A stretch of 64,000 bases of DNA from Egicoccus sp. AB-alg6-2. GTDB taxonomy: Bacteria; Actinomycetota; Nitriliruptoria; Nitriliruptorales; Nitriliruptoraceae. Of the stretch, positions 63,951 to 64,000 are shown piece after piece. Where the stretch lies: contig NZ_JBGUAY010000005.1 in NCBI RefSeq assembly GCF_041821025.1, positions 372,001-436,000 of the forward strand, given 5' to 3'. Position numbers and translations under genes: made by a program. The number at the start of each line of letters is the position of its first letter. Position 1 is the first letter of the stretch. The notes under the pieces were generated by a model, which saw only the letters and a list, made by a program, of their open reading frames with translations, was not told where the DNA came from and did not search any database.

Positions 63951-64000
63951 GCTGCCTCCTGACGGCCGCGGCAGCCTATGGTCGCATCGCGTCAGAACGC

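Overview
The window is a 64 kb piece of a very GC-rich, densely packed bacterial chromosome. Several genes point to the Actinomycetota: a cytochrome bcc complex with a diheme QcrC, an Rpf resuscitation factor, a MarP-type acid-resistance protease, an F420-type PPOX oxidoreductase, frequent GTG and TTG starts, and a Tat-exported protein with LGFP repeats. Genes for the osmolyte N-acetylglutaminylglutamine amide (NAGGN) fit a salt-exposed lineage; Nitriliruptoria or relatives are my guess from gene content only. No phage, integrase, insertion sequence, CRISPR array or rRNA was seen.

Layout. 1-9.6 kb: rmuC (cut by the left edge), the NAGGN trio (M42 peptidase, ngg, asnO) split by a sirtuin, a rhomboid protease, a voltage-sensor protein and small membrane proteins. 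9.9-15.2 kb: PhzF, an esterase, glpD, acetamidase/formamidase and SURF1. 15.4-19.1 kb: a NarL-type regulator facing a histidine kinase that is co-transcribed with an orphan sugar-binding lipoprotein. 19.2-26.4 kb: a DapA-fold protein without the usual catalytic residues, a GNAT, a YczE-like membrane protein, an M23 peptidase, and an OmpR-type two-component system divergent from an HtrA protease. 26.4-42.6 kb: SDR, AtuA-type protein, a SNF2-SWIM operon, marP, PPOX, DJ-1, typA, DUF1028, and proline catabolism (PRODH-PruA). 42.6-48.2 kb: tRNA-Met and a seven-ORF, minus-strand, translationally coupled operon resembling part of a mau cluster. 48.4-55.9 kb: two EamA transporters, a broken uridine kinase, VOC, DUF4386, acyl-CoA dehydrogenase, Rpf and a thiamine-binding protein. 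56-64 kb: qcrCAB, a DsbA-like protein, an ACT protein, tRNA-Asn, a quinone oxidoreductase, a macrodomain protein and a glycosyltransferase.

The most interesting item is the mau-like operon (about 48.2 to 43.3 kb). MauE-like and MauD-like redox proteins, a 21-residue hydrophobic ORF, a membrane protein and a conserved hypothetical precede a Tat-exported, 18-cysteine protein that resembles the methylamine dehydrogenase light chain and is fused to LGFP wall-associated repeats; an SLH-like secreted protein ends the operon. There is no MauB or MauG, so it is probably a disulfide-maturation and surface-display system rather than an amine dehydrogenase. A second notable signal is an intergenic repeat family with a 19-nt period and inverted halves, present at three loci (1.2, 51.0 and 62.7 kb).
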